Below, piece by piece: positions 19,041-26,766 of a DNA stretch of 64,000 nucleotides; the first letter of the stretch is position 1, and every line of letters begins with the position of its first letter. The notes beneath the pieces are model-generated. The model worked only from the letters and a program-made list of their open reading frames with translations. It was not told the origin of the DNA and searched no databases. A program made the translations under genes and the position numbers. The stretch comes from Geodermatophilaceae bacterium URHA0031 (lineage in GTDB: Bacteria > Actinomycetota > Actinomycetes > Mycobacteriales > Geodermatophilaceae). The DNA lies in the NCBI GenBank assembly GCA_000620205.1, contig JHVP01000009.1, positions 132,119 to 196,118 on the forward strand, given 5' to 3'.

Positions 19041-19529
19041 ATGGACACCAGCCTCAGCTACACCTTCGCCGTCGAGCAGACCCCGGAGCAGGCCTTCGCC
19101 GCGATCACCGACGTCCGCGCCTGGTGGTCCGGGACGATCACCGGCCCGACCGACGTGCTCGGCGCCGTCTTCAGCTACACCGTCCCGGACATCCACTGGT
19201 CGGAGTTCCGGATCACCGAGCTCGTGCCCGGCCGGCGGGTGGCCTGGCTGGTGACCGACAGCTGGCTGAGCTTCCCGGCGGACAAAGAGGAGTGGACCGG
19301 GACGACGGTCGTGTTCGACATCGCCGACCGCGACGGGCTGACCGAGGTCCGGTTCACGCACGAGGGGCTGTTCCCGCAGCACGAGTGCTACGACGTCTGC
19401 TCCCGCGCCTGGGGCGAGTACGTCACCGGCAGCCTCCGCGACCTCATCGTCGCCGGCGCCGGCCGGCCCAACTCCTTCGAGGGCCCGGAGGCGCTGGCGG
19501 CGGCCCGGACGGGCGCCGCCTTCGGCTGA
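19041..19529 (+). CDS. SRPBCC / AHSA1-type lipid-binding-fold protein
   Basis: The 162-aa protein has the activator-of-Hsp90-homology-1-like START fold pattern: FAVEQTPEQAFAAITDVRAWWSG, VPDIHWSEFRITELVPGRRVAWLVTDS, TVVFDIADRDGLTEVRFTHEGL, and a closing helix around YVTGSLRDLIV. These proteins bind small hydrophobic ligands. HxlR regulators are very often divergent from AHSA1 genes, as here, which suggests this is the HxlR target. ATG 19041 has a GAGAGGTG site about 9 nt upstream. The gene ends at a strong hairpin shared with the convergent DUF4389 gene. Confidence 0.85.
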   Translation: MDTSLSYTFAVEQTPEQAFAAITDVRAWWSGTITGPTDVLGAVFSYTVPDIHWSEFRITELVPGRRVAWLVTDSWLSFPADKEEWTGTTVVFDIADRDGLTEVRFTHEGLFPQHECYDVCSRAWGEYVTGSLRDLIVAGAGRPNSFEGPEALAAARTGAAFG

Positions 19530-19551
19530 CCCGGCGTCCGGAGGGGCCCTC

Positions 19552-19592
19552 GTCGACCCGGGCGGGCAGCGGTGCCGGCCGCCCGGGTCGAC
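19552..19592. terminator. Bidirectional hairpin terminator
   Basis: Perfect 14-bp stem GTCGACCCGGGCGG (19552-19565) / CCGCCCGGGTCGAC (19579-19592) with a 13-nt loop. It fills the 74-bp gap between the convergent SRPBCC and DUF4389 genes. Confidence 0.75.
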
Positions 19593-19603
19593 CGCGACCG
19601 GGC

Positions 19604-20356
19604 TCAGCCGGGGGTGCCGACCGGCGGCGGGGAGACCGGCGCTCCGCCGGGCGCCGGCGGCACGGGCTCGGCGGGCACGTCCCCCGGGTCGTCGCCGCCC
19701 AGGTCGAGCCGGAACGGCGGGTAGCGGTCGGTCATCAGCCCCACGTAGCCGGCGACCCGGAGCGCCCACCGGTCCATGCCCATCACGAAGTCGTACAGCG
19801 GACGGGGGTAGCGGCCAGTGAACAGCAGCACGATGGCGGCGATGAACACCAGCAGCCCGACCAGGCCGCCGCCCGCCATCCAGCTGTCACCCCACCCGTC
19901 GCCGCCAGTGGTGCCCAGCCACCACCCGCCGCCGATGAAGACGGCGAGGACGAGGTAGTGCGGGATGGCCAGCAGCCACCACTTGACCAGCACCAGTCCC
20001 CGGGACAGCCGCTCGGGGTAGGGGACGTACAGGTGCGCCGGGTAGTCGGGCACCTCGGCGAGGGTGAACGGCGGGTAGCGGTCGGTGCCCAGCGCTCCGT
20101 AGCCGTAGTAGTGCACGCGCCAGGTCCAGCGCAGCACGCCGACGTTGAAGTCGAACAGGTCCCGGGGGTAGCGGCCGGTCACCAGGATCGCGAAGAAGGC
20201 GACCACGCTCAGCACGAAGAACCCGAGCCACAGGAAGAACAGCACGATGGCGTGCGGGATGAGCAGCAGCCACTTGACCAGCCACAACCACCGCGAGGTC
20301 GCGGGGTCCAGCACGGCGTCCACACGGACGGGGTAGGGGGTTCGGTTCTCGGTCAC
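19604..20356 (-). CDS. DUF4389 membrane protein with internal duplication
   Basis: The 250-aa protein contains two copies of the DUF4389 unit. The first has WLWLVKWLLLIPHAIVLFF, then TGRYPRDLFDFNVGVLRWTWRV and GTDRYPPFTL. The second has LVLVKWWLLAIPHYLVLAVF, then TGRYPRPLYDFVMGMDRWALRV and MTDRYPPFRL. Each unit has two transmembrane helices, so about four in all. The function of the family is unknown. Start GTG 20356 follows GGGAGG. The Pro/Gly/Ala-rich C-terminal 40 residues look disordered. It lies divergently beside the DUF817 gene. Confidence 0.8.
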   Translation of the reverse strand: MTENRTPYPVRVDAVLDPATSRWLWLVKWLLLIPHAIVLFFLWLGFFVLSVVAFFAILVTGRYPRDLFDFNVGVLRWTWRVHYYGYGALGTDRYPPFTLAEVPDYPAHLYVPYPERLSRGLVLVKWWLLAIPHYLVLAVFIGGGWWLGTTGGDGWGDSWMAGGGLVGLLVFIAAIVLLFTGRYPRPLYDFVMGMDRWALRVAGYVGLMTDRYPPFRLDLGGDDPGDVPAEPVPPAPGGAPVSPPPVGTPG

Positions 20357-20595
20357 TCCGGCCTCCCTGAGGCGGAGGTCCGCACCGGGCGGACGGAGAG
20401 CAGGAGCACCCCGCGCGGCGTCCCCGTCCAGCGCGCCGGGGCCCCGCACCAGGACGACGTCCTCGACGCCTGACGACGCTCGTCCCGCAGTCGATGGTCG
20501 TCAAGGGGGCCGTGCGCCGCGTGACCACAGTGGCAGCAGACACCGGACCGCCCGCCTGCCCGGCTCGGGAGGCGGCGTCCCCTAGCCTCCCTCGC

Positions 20596-21429
20596 GTGCG
20601 ACAGCTGCTCCGGTTCGGCTGGCTCGAGGCGCAGTGCTGCCTGTTCGCCGTCCTGTTCTTCCTCGGCCTGGCGCTTGTCCGGGTGCTGTCGATCCCGGTC
20701 GACCCGGCCGACGCCCTGCTGGGCTGGTGCCTGGCCGTGACCCTGGTGCTGTGGCTGGTCGGCTGGGAGACCGGCCGCGAGGTCGCCGTCATCGCCGGCT
20801 TCCACCTGGTCGGCCTGGCCCTGGAGCTGTTCAAGGTCCGGCAGGGCTCGTGGTCCTACCCCGACACCGGGCACGTCGCGATCGGCGGTGTCCCGCTCTA
20901 CAGCGGGTTCATGTACGCCGCGGTCGGCAGTTACGTCTGCCAGGCGTGGCGCCGGTTCGACCTCCGGATCACCGGCTACCGGCCGCGCGCGACAGCCGGG
21001 GTGGCCGGCCTGGTCTACCTGAACTTCTTCACCTCGCACGTCACCTGGGACGCCCGGCTGCCGCTCGCCGTCGCGCTGCTGGTCGTCACCCGGCGCACCT
21101 GGGTGCGCTTCACCGTCGGCCGCCGCCGCTACGCGATGCCGCTGGCGCTGTCCTTCGTCCTGATCGGCTTCTTCCTCTGGGTGGCCGAGAACGGCGCCAC
21201 CTGGCTGCGCGCCTGGCAGTACCCCTCCCAGGAGTCGGTGTGGACGCTGGTGCACGCCGCGAAGCTCGGCTCGTGGTCGCTGCTCGTCGTCGTCAGCATC
21301 GTGCTGGTCGCCGCGGTGAAGTCCCGCGAGGGCCGGCTCTACGGCAGCGCCGGCGACCTCACCGTCCGGGGGGCGTACGACGCGCCACCGCGGCTGCCGG
21401 CGCAGCAGGAGCGGGAGCCGGTGTGCTGA
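20596..21429 (+). CDS. DUF817 family integral membrane protein
   Basis: This 277-aa polytopic protein has about seven to eight hydrophobic helices. It matches DUF817 by length and by segments such as KVRQGSWSYPDTGHVAIGGV, PLYSGFMYAAVGSYVCQAW, YLNFFTSHVTWDARLPLAVA and GSWSLLVVVSIVLV. The function is unknown, though some members are annotated as YoaT-like. Start GTG 20596 is preferred to the earlier in-frame ATG 20494: TAGCCT (20583-20588) lies 7 nt before it and the 34 upstream residues look non-coding. The last 71 bp overlap the convergent VOC gene. Confidence 0.8.
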   Translation: MRQLLRFGWLEAQCCLFAVLFFLGLALVRVLSIPVDPADALLGWCLAVTLVLWLVGWETGREVAVIAGFHLVGLALELFKVRQGSWSYPDTGHVAIGGVPLYSGFMYAAVGSYVCQAWRRFDLRITGYRPRATAGVAGLVYLNFFTSHVTWDARLPLAVALLVVTRRTWVRFTVGRRRYAMPLALSFVLIGFFLWVAENGATWLRAWQYPSQESVWTLVHAAKLGSWSLLVVVSIVLVAAVKSREGRLYGSAGDLTVRGAYDAPPRLPAQQEREPVC

Positions 21430-21823
21430 GCGACGGTGCCTGCGTGGCGCAGAACGGGTGGCCCACCGGGTCGGCGTAGACCCGGAACAGGTCCTCGGGG
21501 TGCCCCTCCTCCGCCGGGGACCCGGTGAGCGGCCGGGCACCGCAGGCCAGCAGGTGCTCGTGGCCGGCTGCGAGGTCGGGCACGGCGAGGTCCAGGTGCA
21601 CCCGGGCTCCGGTCGGCCAGGGCGGCACGGCCGCGGAGGAGCGCTGGAAGGCCAGCCGCGTGCCGCCCCCCGGCGGGAGGAGCACCAGCCACTCGTCGCC
21701 GTCCGGGTCGTCGCGCTCGTGCCCCGGTGCGTAGGTCCAGCCCAGCGCCCGGCGGTAGAACTCGGCCAGCGCCCGTGGCTCCGGGGAGTCCAGGGTGAGC
21801 TCGAACAGCGCCAGGGGTCCCAT
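21359..21823 (-). CDS. VOC (glyoxalase/bleomycin-resistance fold) family protein
   Basis: The 154-aa protein has the two beta-alpha-beta-beta-beta modules of the vicinal oxygen chelate superfamily: LALFELTLDSPEPRALAEFYRRALGW, WLVLLPPGGGTRLAFQ, then VHLDLAVPDLAAGHEHLLACGA and DLFRVYADPVGHPFC. Metal ligands usual for the fold can be placed at His in VHLDLAV and near VYADPVGHPF. The substrate is unknown. ATG 21823 is preceded by TACGGT (21837-21832) at 8 nt, so the leader is very short or absent. The Pro/Ala C-terminal tail (about 25 aa) lies opposite the end of the DUF817 gene. Confidence 0.82.
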   Translation of the reverse strand: MGPLALFELTLDSPEPRALAEFYRRALGWTYAPGHERDDPDGDEWLVLLPPGGGTRLAFQRSSAAVPPWPTGARVHLDLAVPDLAAGHEHLLACGARPLTGSPAEEGHPEDLFRVYADPVGHPFCATQAPSLSTPAPAPAAPAAAVARRTPPGR

Positions 21824-22088
21824 GGCCGGCGACCGTAGCGCCGGCCGCCTGACCGGGGCACCGGACCGTTGCATGACGGGAGCACCTCGCGGGGTAGGGG
21901 CCCCCGGCCCGCGGACGACGGCGGTCGCGCCTGGACCGCTGCGCGCGCCGGGCGGCTCCTGGTCCTCGGCGGTCGGGTGAGCAGCGCCCGGGCGGACGTC
22001 GTCCAGGAGGTCACCGTGGGGCATGCGCGGCGCTGGTCGTGGGTGGGGGTCCTCGTCGTCGGCGGGGTGTTGTTCGAGGTCATCCGCC

Positions 22089-22253
22089 GTGCACACCGCC
22101 TGGGACCTGGCCGGCGGCACCGCCACCTACGTCGTCCTGGCCGTGATCAGCCTGGCGCTGCTGGCCGTCACCAGCCACCGGCTGGCCGCCCCGCACCGCC
22201 GCGTCCACCCCGGTACACGTCTGACCGGGGCGCCGGCGCGGGTCAGCCGGTGA
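22089..22253 (+). CDS. Small membrane protein, possibly the 3' part of a frameshifted gene
   Basis: From GTG 22089 this frame encodes 54 aa with one helix, TATYVVLAVISLALLAVTSHR. Directly upstream, in a different frame, sequence from about GTG 22017 encodes ARRWSWVGVLVVGGVLFEVI, a convincing first helix. Joined by a one-base shift near 22076-22100, the two would give a coherent two-helix protein of about 65 aa. So this is either a real small gene or a remnant or sequencing-error frameshift of one. The function is unknown. The stop overlaps the convergent protease gene by 11 bp. Confidence 0.4.
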   Translation: MHTAWDLAGGTATYVVLAVISLALLAVTSHRLAAPHRRVHPGTRLTGAPARVSR

Positions 22254-23193
22254 GCTCGTCCGGAACGGTGATGACGTCGACCATCGCGCCGCGGCGGACG
22301 ACGGTCACCGGCAGCGGCCGGCCGATGGCCTCGGCGAAGAGCAGCCGCTGCAGGCTCTGCGCCGCGGCCACCGGCTCCCGGCCGGCCTCCAGCACGAGGT
22401 CGCCGGCCTTGAGCCCGGCCCGGTCGGCCGGGGAGCCGGCGATGACGTCGAGCACCTGCAGCCCGCGCCGCTGACCGGTCCGCGCGGCGAGCTCGGCCGG
22501 CAGCGGCACCGGGCTGCTGACCAGGCCCAGGTAGGCCCGCCGGACCCGACCGTCGCGCAGCAGCGTCTCCACGATCCGCCGGCTGGTGTCGTTGACCGGC
22601 ACGGCGAGACCGAGCCCCCAGCCGGCCACCGCGGTGTTGATCCCGACGACCCGTCCCCGCGCGTCGGCCAGCGCGCCGCCGGAGTTGCCCGGGTTCAGCG
22701 CGGCGTCGGTCTGGATCACGTCCTCGACCACCCGCGCCGCGCGCCCGTCGCGGGTCGGCAGCGAGCGGCCCAGCGCGCTCACCACCCCGGCGGTGACCGA
22801 GCCGGCCAGCCCGAACGGGTTGCCCACCGCCACCACCAGCTGACCGACCTGCAGCGTCCCGGCGTCGCCGAGCACCGCCGGCGGCGGCGTGACGCCGCGG
22901 GCGCGGACCACCGCCAGGTCCGACAGCGGGTCGGCACCCACGACGTCGACCGGCGCCACCGAGCCGTCGCTGAACACCGCCCGCCCGCCGGTGGAGCGCG
23001 CGACGACGTGGGCGTTGGTCAGCAGCAGCCCGTCGTCGCTGACGACGACCCCCGAGCCGGCGCCGCCCCGGCCGCCGGGCCCGCTCACCTCCAGCGCGGC
23101 GACGTGCGGCGCCATCTCCGCGGCCACCGTGGTCACCACCCGCGAGTAGGCGTCCAGCGCCGGCTCGGTGTCCCGCTCGTCCGACAGGCTCAT
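22243..23193 (-). CDS. Trypsin-like serine protease with PDZ domain (HtrA/DegP type), apparently cytosolic
   Basis: The 316-aa protein is an S1C protease followed by one PDZ domain. The catalytic triad His62 (LLLTNAHVVA), Asp92 (LSDLAVVRA) and Ser171 (NPGNSGGAL) is complete. The PDZ domain spans about residues 225-310 (RRGLQVLDVIAGSPADRAGL, AGDLVLEAGREPV). Unlike most HtrA proteins there is no signal peptide or N-terminal membrane helix in the first 40 residues, so it should act in the cytoplasm unless exported otherwise. ATG 23193 is preceded by GGGGGCGGAG. A palindrome lies just upstream. Confidence 0.88.
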   Translation of the reverse strand: MSLSDERDTEPALDAYSRVVTTVAAEMAPHVAALEVSGPGGRGGAGSGVVVSDDGLLLTNAHVVARSTGGRAVFSDGSVAPVDVVGADPLSDLAVVRARGVTPPPAVLGDAGTLQVGQLVVAVGNPFGLAGSVTAGVVSALGRSLPTRDGRAARVVEDVIQTDAALNPGNSGGALADARGRVVGINTAVAGWGLGLAVPVNDTSRRIVETLLRDGRVRRAYLGLVSSPVPLPAELAARTGQRRGLQVLDVIAGSPADRAGLKAGDLVLEAGREPVAAAQSLQRLLFAEAIGRPLPVTVVRRGAMVDVITVPDELTG

Positions 23194-23203
23194 CTCCGCC
23201 CCC

Positions 23204-23223
23204 TGATCACTTACGTGTAATCA
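23204..23223. promoter_or_regulatory. Palindrome upstream of the HtrA-like gene
   Basis: TGATCACTTACGTGTAATCA contains the exact inverted repeat TTAC-GT-GTAA (23211-23220) flanked by TGAT/ATCA. It lies 11 bp before the protease start and is A/T-richer than its surroundings. A repressor or activator site is likely; the binding protein is unknown. Confidence 0.4.
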
Positions 23224-23283
23224 GTAGACGCCCGTCGGGGCCGCCGTGGGGGCCCGCCGGTCACGCCGGGAGCGAACAACCGG

Positions 23284-23811
23284 TCAGCCCATCGTCTTCT
23301 GGCCGTCGATCGACTCGCGCAGGATGTCCGCGTGACCGGCGTGCTGGGCGGTCTCGGCGATCACGTGCAGGAACACCCGGCGGGCCGAGCGGGTGGCGCC
23401 CGGGGTGAACCACGGCGCCTCCGGCAGCGGGTGGGCGGCGTCCAGGTCGGGGAGCGAGCGCACCAGCTCGTCGGTCCTGGCGGCCACCTCGGCGTACTCC
23501 TGCAGCAGCCCGGCCAGGGTCTCGGTCGGCAGCATCGTGAACTCGGCGGCCCAGTCGGCCGCGGTCGACTCGTCGAAGACGGGGAAGGACGCGGGGCCGG
23601 AGACGGCGAACTCCGCCCACATCCGCTCGGTGGCGGTGACGTGCTTGACCAGCCCGCCGAGGGTCAGCTCGCTGGCGGTCGGGCGGAGCCGGGCCTGCTC
23701 CTCGCTCAGCCCCCGCACGGTGTGGGCCAGGAACCAGCGGTGGCTGGTCAGCGCGTCGAGCAGGTCGGCCCGCTCGCCGGTGGTCGTGGTGGTCGCCTCG
23801 GTGGTGGTCAT
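23284..23811 (-). CDS. DinB-family (DUF664-like) four-helix protein
   Basis: The 175-aa protein has the DinB/YfiT fold pattern: ALTSHRWFLAHTVRGLSEEQARLRPTASELTLGGLVKHVTATERMW, a middle helix around TLAGLLQEYAEVAARTDELV, and a C-terminal metal-ligand region VFLHVIAETAQHAGHADILRE. The three expected histidines (KHV, LHV, QHAGH) are present, so a bound divalent metal is likely. Members act as thiol-dependent S-transferases or have unknown roles. ATG 23811 is preceded by GAGAGG at 7 nt. It is divergent from a WYL-domain regulator, a common pairing that suggests control. Confidence 0.85.
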   Translation of the reverse strand: MTTTEATTTTTGERADLLDALTSHRWFLAHTVRGLSEEQARLRPTASELTLGGLVKHVTATERMWAEFAVSGPASFPVFDESTAADWAAEFTMLPTETLAGLLQEYAEVAARTDELVRSLPDLDAAHPLPEAPWFTPGATRSARRVFLHVIAETAQHAGHADILRESIDGQKTMG

Positions 23812-23903
23812 CGGTCTGCCTCTCGTCGGTCCTGATCTGGTGCGGACGACGCTAGAGGCGATCGGTGCCAGATCCCGGCCGCGATCGGTGAGACTCTGCA
23901 GGC

Positions 23904-24905
23904 ATGGCCGACCCGACCGCCCGCGCCCTCCGGCTGCTCTCGCTGATGCAGGGCCGCCGGGACTGGGCCGGCGCGGACCTCGCCGCCCGGCTGGGCGTCT
24001 CGCTCCGCACCCTGCGCCGCGACGTGGAGCGGCTGCGCGAGCTCGGCTACCCGGTGCAGGCCCGGCCCGGCGTCGAGGGCGGCTACCGGCTGGCCGCCGG
24101 GGCTGCGCTGCCGCCGCTGGTCCTGGACGACGACGAGGCCGTGGCGCTCACCGTCGGTCTGCAGGCCGCCGCGGCCGGGGTGGTCGCCGGGATGGCCGAG
24201 CCCTCGGTGCGGGCGCTCACCAAGGTCGTGCCGGTGCTGCCGGCCCGGCTGCGCCGCCGGGTGGACGCGCTGCGGGCCGTCACGGTGCCGGCGCCGCCGT
24301 GGTCCGACGGCGGGCCGGAGGTCGACCCGCAGGCGCTCGTCGAGGTGGCCCAGGCCTGTCGGGAGACCCGGCGGCTGGAGTTCGGCTACACCCGGGCGTC
24401 GGGGGAGACCGGTGCGCGGCTGGTCGAACCGCACCGCCTGGTGCCGCTCGGCCGGCGCTGGTACCTGGTCGCCTACGACCCCGCGCGGGGGGACTGGCGC
24501 AGCTTCCGGCTCGACCGGATGTCCGGCGTGCGCGGCACCGGGGCCCGGTTCGCACCCCGGACGCTGCCCGCGGAGGACGCCGCTGCCTTCGTCCGGGCCG
24601 GCCTGGACCAGTACCGGGTGAGCCGCACGGTCGAGGCGGTGGTCCAGGCGCCGGCGGCGGTGGTCCGGGACCGGGTGGGTCGCTGGGCGCAGGTCGCCGA
24701 GGACGGCCCGGACCGCTGCCGGCTGCGGATGGAGACCGACTCGCTGGACTGGCCGGTGCTGGTGCTCGGCGCGGTGCGCGCGGAGTTCACCGTGGTCGGC
24801 CCGGACGAGCTGCGCGAGCGGCTGGGGGAGTGGTCGCAGCGCTTCGCCCGCGCCCTCGCCGGCGACCGGGCCGCCGCGGGCTTCCGGCACGACCCGGTGG
24901 GGTAG
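23904..24905 (+). CDS. WYL-domain transcriptional regulator with DeoR-type HTH
   Basis: The 333-aa protein has an N-terminal winged helix (ALRLLSLMQGRRDWAGADLAARLGVSLRTLRRDVERLRELG), then the WYL domain (RRLEFGYTRASGETGARLVEPHRLVPLGRRWYLVAYDPARG) and a WCX C-terminal extension. WYL domains bind nucleic acid or nucleotide ligands; members of this length are usual actinobacterial regulators. ATG 23904 lies 6 nt after the -10-like GACTCT (23892-23897). It is divergent from the DinB gene with 92 bp between, and is followed 9 bp later by an SDR gene that is probably co-transcribed. Confidence 0.9.
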   Translation: MADPTARALRLLSLMQGRRDWAGADLAARLGVSLRTLRRDVERLRELGYPVQARPGVEGGYRLAAGAALPPLVLDDDEAVALTVGLQAAAAGVVAGMAEPSVRALTKVVPVLPARLRRRVDALRAVTVPAPPWSDGGPEVDPQALVEVAQACRETRRLEFGYTRASGETGARLVEPHRLVPLGRRWYLVAYDPARGDWRSFRLDRMSGVRGTGARFAPRTLPAEDAAAFVRAGLDQYRVSRTVEAVVQAPAAVVRDRVGRWAQVAEDGPDRCRLRMETDSLDWPVLVLGAVRAEFTVVGPDELRERLGEWSQRFARALAGDRAAAGFRHDPVG

Positions 24906-24914
24906 CGGCCGGTC

Positions 24915-25724
24915 ATGACCGTGAGCCAGCCACCCCGCACCGCCGTCGTCACCGGGTCCGAGTCCGGCATCGGCCGGGCCACCGCCGTCGCCCTCGCCGA
25001 GGCGGGGTGCGACGTGGGTGTCACCTGGTACCAGGACGAGGCGGCCGGGCAGGCGACCGCCGACGAGGTGCGCCGCACCGGCCGCCGTGCCGAGGTGCGG
25101 CACCTCGACCTCACCCGGCTCCCCGACGCGGCGGACGTCGTCGACGAGCTGGCCGAGGCGCTGGGCGGCATCGACGTCCTGGTCAACTGCGCCGGCACCG
25201 GGCACAGCACCGCCCTGCTCGACACCGGCTACGACACCTGGCGCACCGTGCTGGCCACCGACCTCGACGGCGCCTTCCTGTGCCTGCAGCGCGCAGCCCG
25301 GCGGATGGTCGCCGCCGGGCGTGGCGGACGGATCGTCAACATCACCAGCGTGCACGAGCACCAGCCCCGGGTGGGTGCAGCGGCCTACTGCGCGGCCAAG
25401 GGCGGGCTCGGGCTGCTCACCCGGGTGGCCGCCCTGGAGCTGGCCGAGCACGGCATCACGGTCAACGCCGTCGCCCCCGGCGAGATCGCCACCCCGATGA
25501 CCGGGCAGGAGGACGAGGACCCGACGGCACCGGGCAAGCACCGGCCGGGCGTCCCTGTCGGCCGCCCGGGCGACGCCCGGGAGATCGCCGCGGTGGTCGC
25601 CTTCCTCGCCTCGCCGGCGGCGGCCTACGTCACCGGCGCCTCCTGGCCGGTCGACGGCGGCATGCTGCAGATGGGCCCGATGGCCGGCTCGCACATGACC
25701 TCGGACGACTGGCGCCGCCCCTGA
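24915..25724 (+). CDS. Short-chain dehydrogenase/reductase (SDR), classical type
   Basis: The 269-aa NAD(P)-dependent oxidoreductase has the cofactor motif TGSESGIG at about residues 14-21, VLVNCAG, the catalytic Ser in NITSVHEHQPRVG and Tyr-x3-Lys in AAYCAAKGG, and the late motif NAVAPGEIATPM. This is the complete classical SDR set. The AcAc-reductase-like pattern and closing VTGASWPVDGGMLQMG suggest a sugar/3-oxoacyl reductase-type member, but the substrate is unknown. ATG 24915 follows the WYL gene by 9 bp, so the two form an operon and WYL may sense the pathway. Confidence 0.92.
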   Translation: MTVSQPPRTAVVTGSESGIGRATAVALAEAGCDVGVTWYQDEAAGQATADEVRRTGRRAEVRHLDLTRLPDAADVVDELAEALGGIDVLVNCAGTGHSTALLDTGYDTWRTVLATDLDGAFLCLQRAARRMVAAGRGGRIVNITSVHEHQPRVGAAAYCAAKGGLGLLTRVAALELAEHGITVNAVAPGEIATPMTGQEDEDPTAPGKHRPGVPVGRPGDAREIAAVVAFLASPAAAYVTGASWPVDGGMLQMGPMAGSHMTSDDWRRP

Positions 25725-25746
25725 CCGTCGGCGGAGAGGAGCAGCG

Positions 25747-26658
25747 GTGGACGACGACGCGCTGGACGGCATCGCCGAGGAGCTCTACGGCGTCCCGCCC
25801 GAGGAGTTCGTCGCGGCCCGGAACGCCGCCCGCGACCGGGTGAAGGGCGGGGACAAGGCGCTGGCCACCGCGGTCGGCGCGCTGCCCAAGCCGACGACCG
25901 CGGCCTGGGTCTGCAACCTGCTCGTCCGCCGCCGACCCGAGGAGGTCAGCCAGCTGCGTGAGGTCGGCGAGATGCTCCGCCAGGCCCAGCAGTCGCTGTC
26001 CGGGCCCGAGCTCCGCCAGCTCGGCCAGCAGCGCAACCAGGTGGTGGCCGCGCTGGCCCGGCAGGCCCGCGGGCTCGCGCACGCGGAGGGCCACGACGTC
26101 AGCAGCGCCGTCGCCGAGCAGGTGGAGAGCACCCTGCGGGCCGCCGTCGTCGACCCCGACGCCGGGGAGGCGCTGGCCGCCGGCCGGCTCACCACCGCGC
26201 TGACCTACAGCGGCCTGGGGCCGGTCGACCTCAGCGGCGCCCTCGCGACGCCGGTGCGCTCGGGGCCGGCACCGCGACGGGAGGCGGAGGCGGCACCGAC
26301 GGAGGACGGCGCGGACCGGCGCCGCCGCGAGGCCGAGGAGCGCCGGCAGCGGGAGCTGGAGCAGGCCCGCCGGGACGCCGAGGAGGCTGCTGGGGTGGCC
26401 CGGGACGCCGCGGCGACGGCCGAGGCGGCCGAGCAGGAGCTCGCCGACGCGCAGCAGCGGCGCGAGGACCTGCGCCGGCGGGCCGACCAGCTGGAGAAGG
26501 AGCTGCGCCGCGCCGAGCGGGACGCCGCCGAGGCGGGAACCCGGGCGCAGCAGACCGAGCGCCGCCGGGACGCCGCCGTCCGCCGGTCGGAGACGGCCGC
26601 GGCGATCCGGGACCGGTCGGCGGCCCGGGTGGCGGAGCTGGAGGCACGGGGGCGCTGA
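25747..26658 (+). CDS. Coiled-coil protein of unknown function
   Basis: This 303-aa protein has an N-terminal globular part (ALDGIAEELYGVPPEEFVAARN, AKPTTAAWVCNLLVRRRPEE read approximately as LPKPTTAAWVCNLL). From about residue 190 a long Arg/Glu/Ala-rich coiled coil follows (RRREAEERRQRELEQARRDA, ELADAQQRREDLRRRADQLE). Similar proteins occur widely in actinobacteria without known function. GTG 25747 has GGAGAGGAG about 6 nt upstream. It follows the SDR gene by 22 bp, so it is likely in the same transcript, which ends at the hairpin 26713-26749. Confidence 0.7.
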   Translation: MDDDALDGIAEELYGVPPEEFVAARNAARDRVKGGDKALATAVGALPKPTTAAWVCNLLVRRRPEEVSQLREVGEMLRQAQQSLSGPELRQLGQQRNQVVAALARQARGLAHAEGHDVSSAVAEQVESTLRAAVVDPDAGEALAAGRLTTALTYSGLGPVDLSGALATPVRSGPAPRREAEAAPTEDGADRRRREAEERRQRELEQARRDAEEAAGVARDAAATAEAAEQELADAQQRREDLRRRADQLEKELRRAERDAAEAGTRAQQTERRRDAAVRRSETAAAIRDRSAARVAELEARGR

Positions 26659-26712
26659 CGCCGGTGCTCCGGGGTGACGCCGGGACCTGCCGACCTCGCC
26701 ACCTGGACGCGG

Positions 26713-26749
26713 GAAGGCCCCGCACCCGCAGCTGCGGGGCTGGGCCTTC
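26713..26749. terminator. Bidirectional hairpin terminator
   Basis: GAAGGCCCCGCA (26713-26724) pairs with TGCGGGGCTGGGCCTTC (26733-26749) with one bulged T, loop of 8 nt. It separates the convergent coiled-coil and ndh genes. Confidence 0.75.
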
Positions 26750-26766
26750 GCCGTCCTGCGGAGGTG

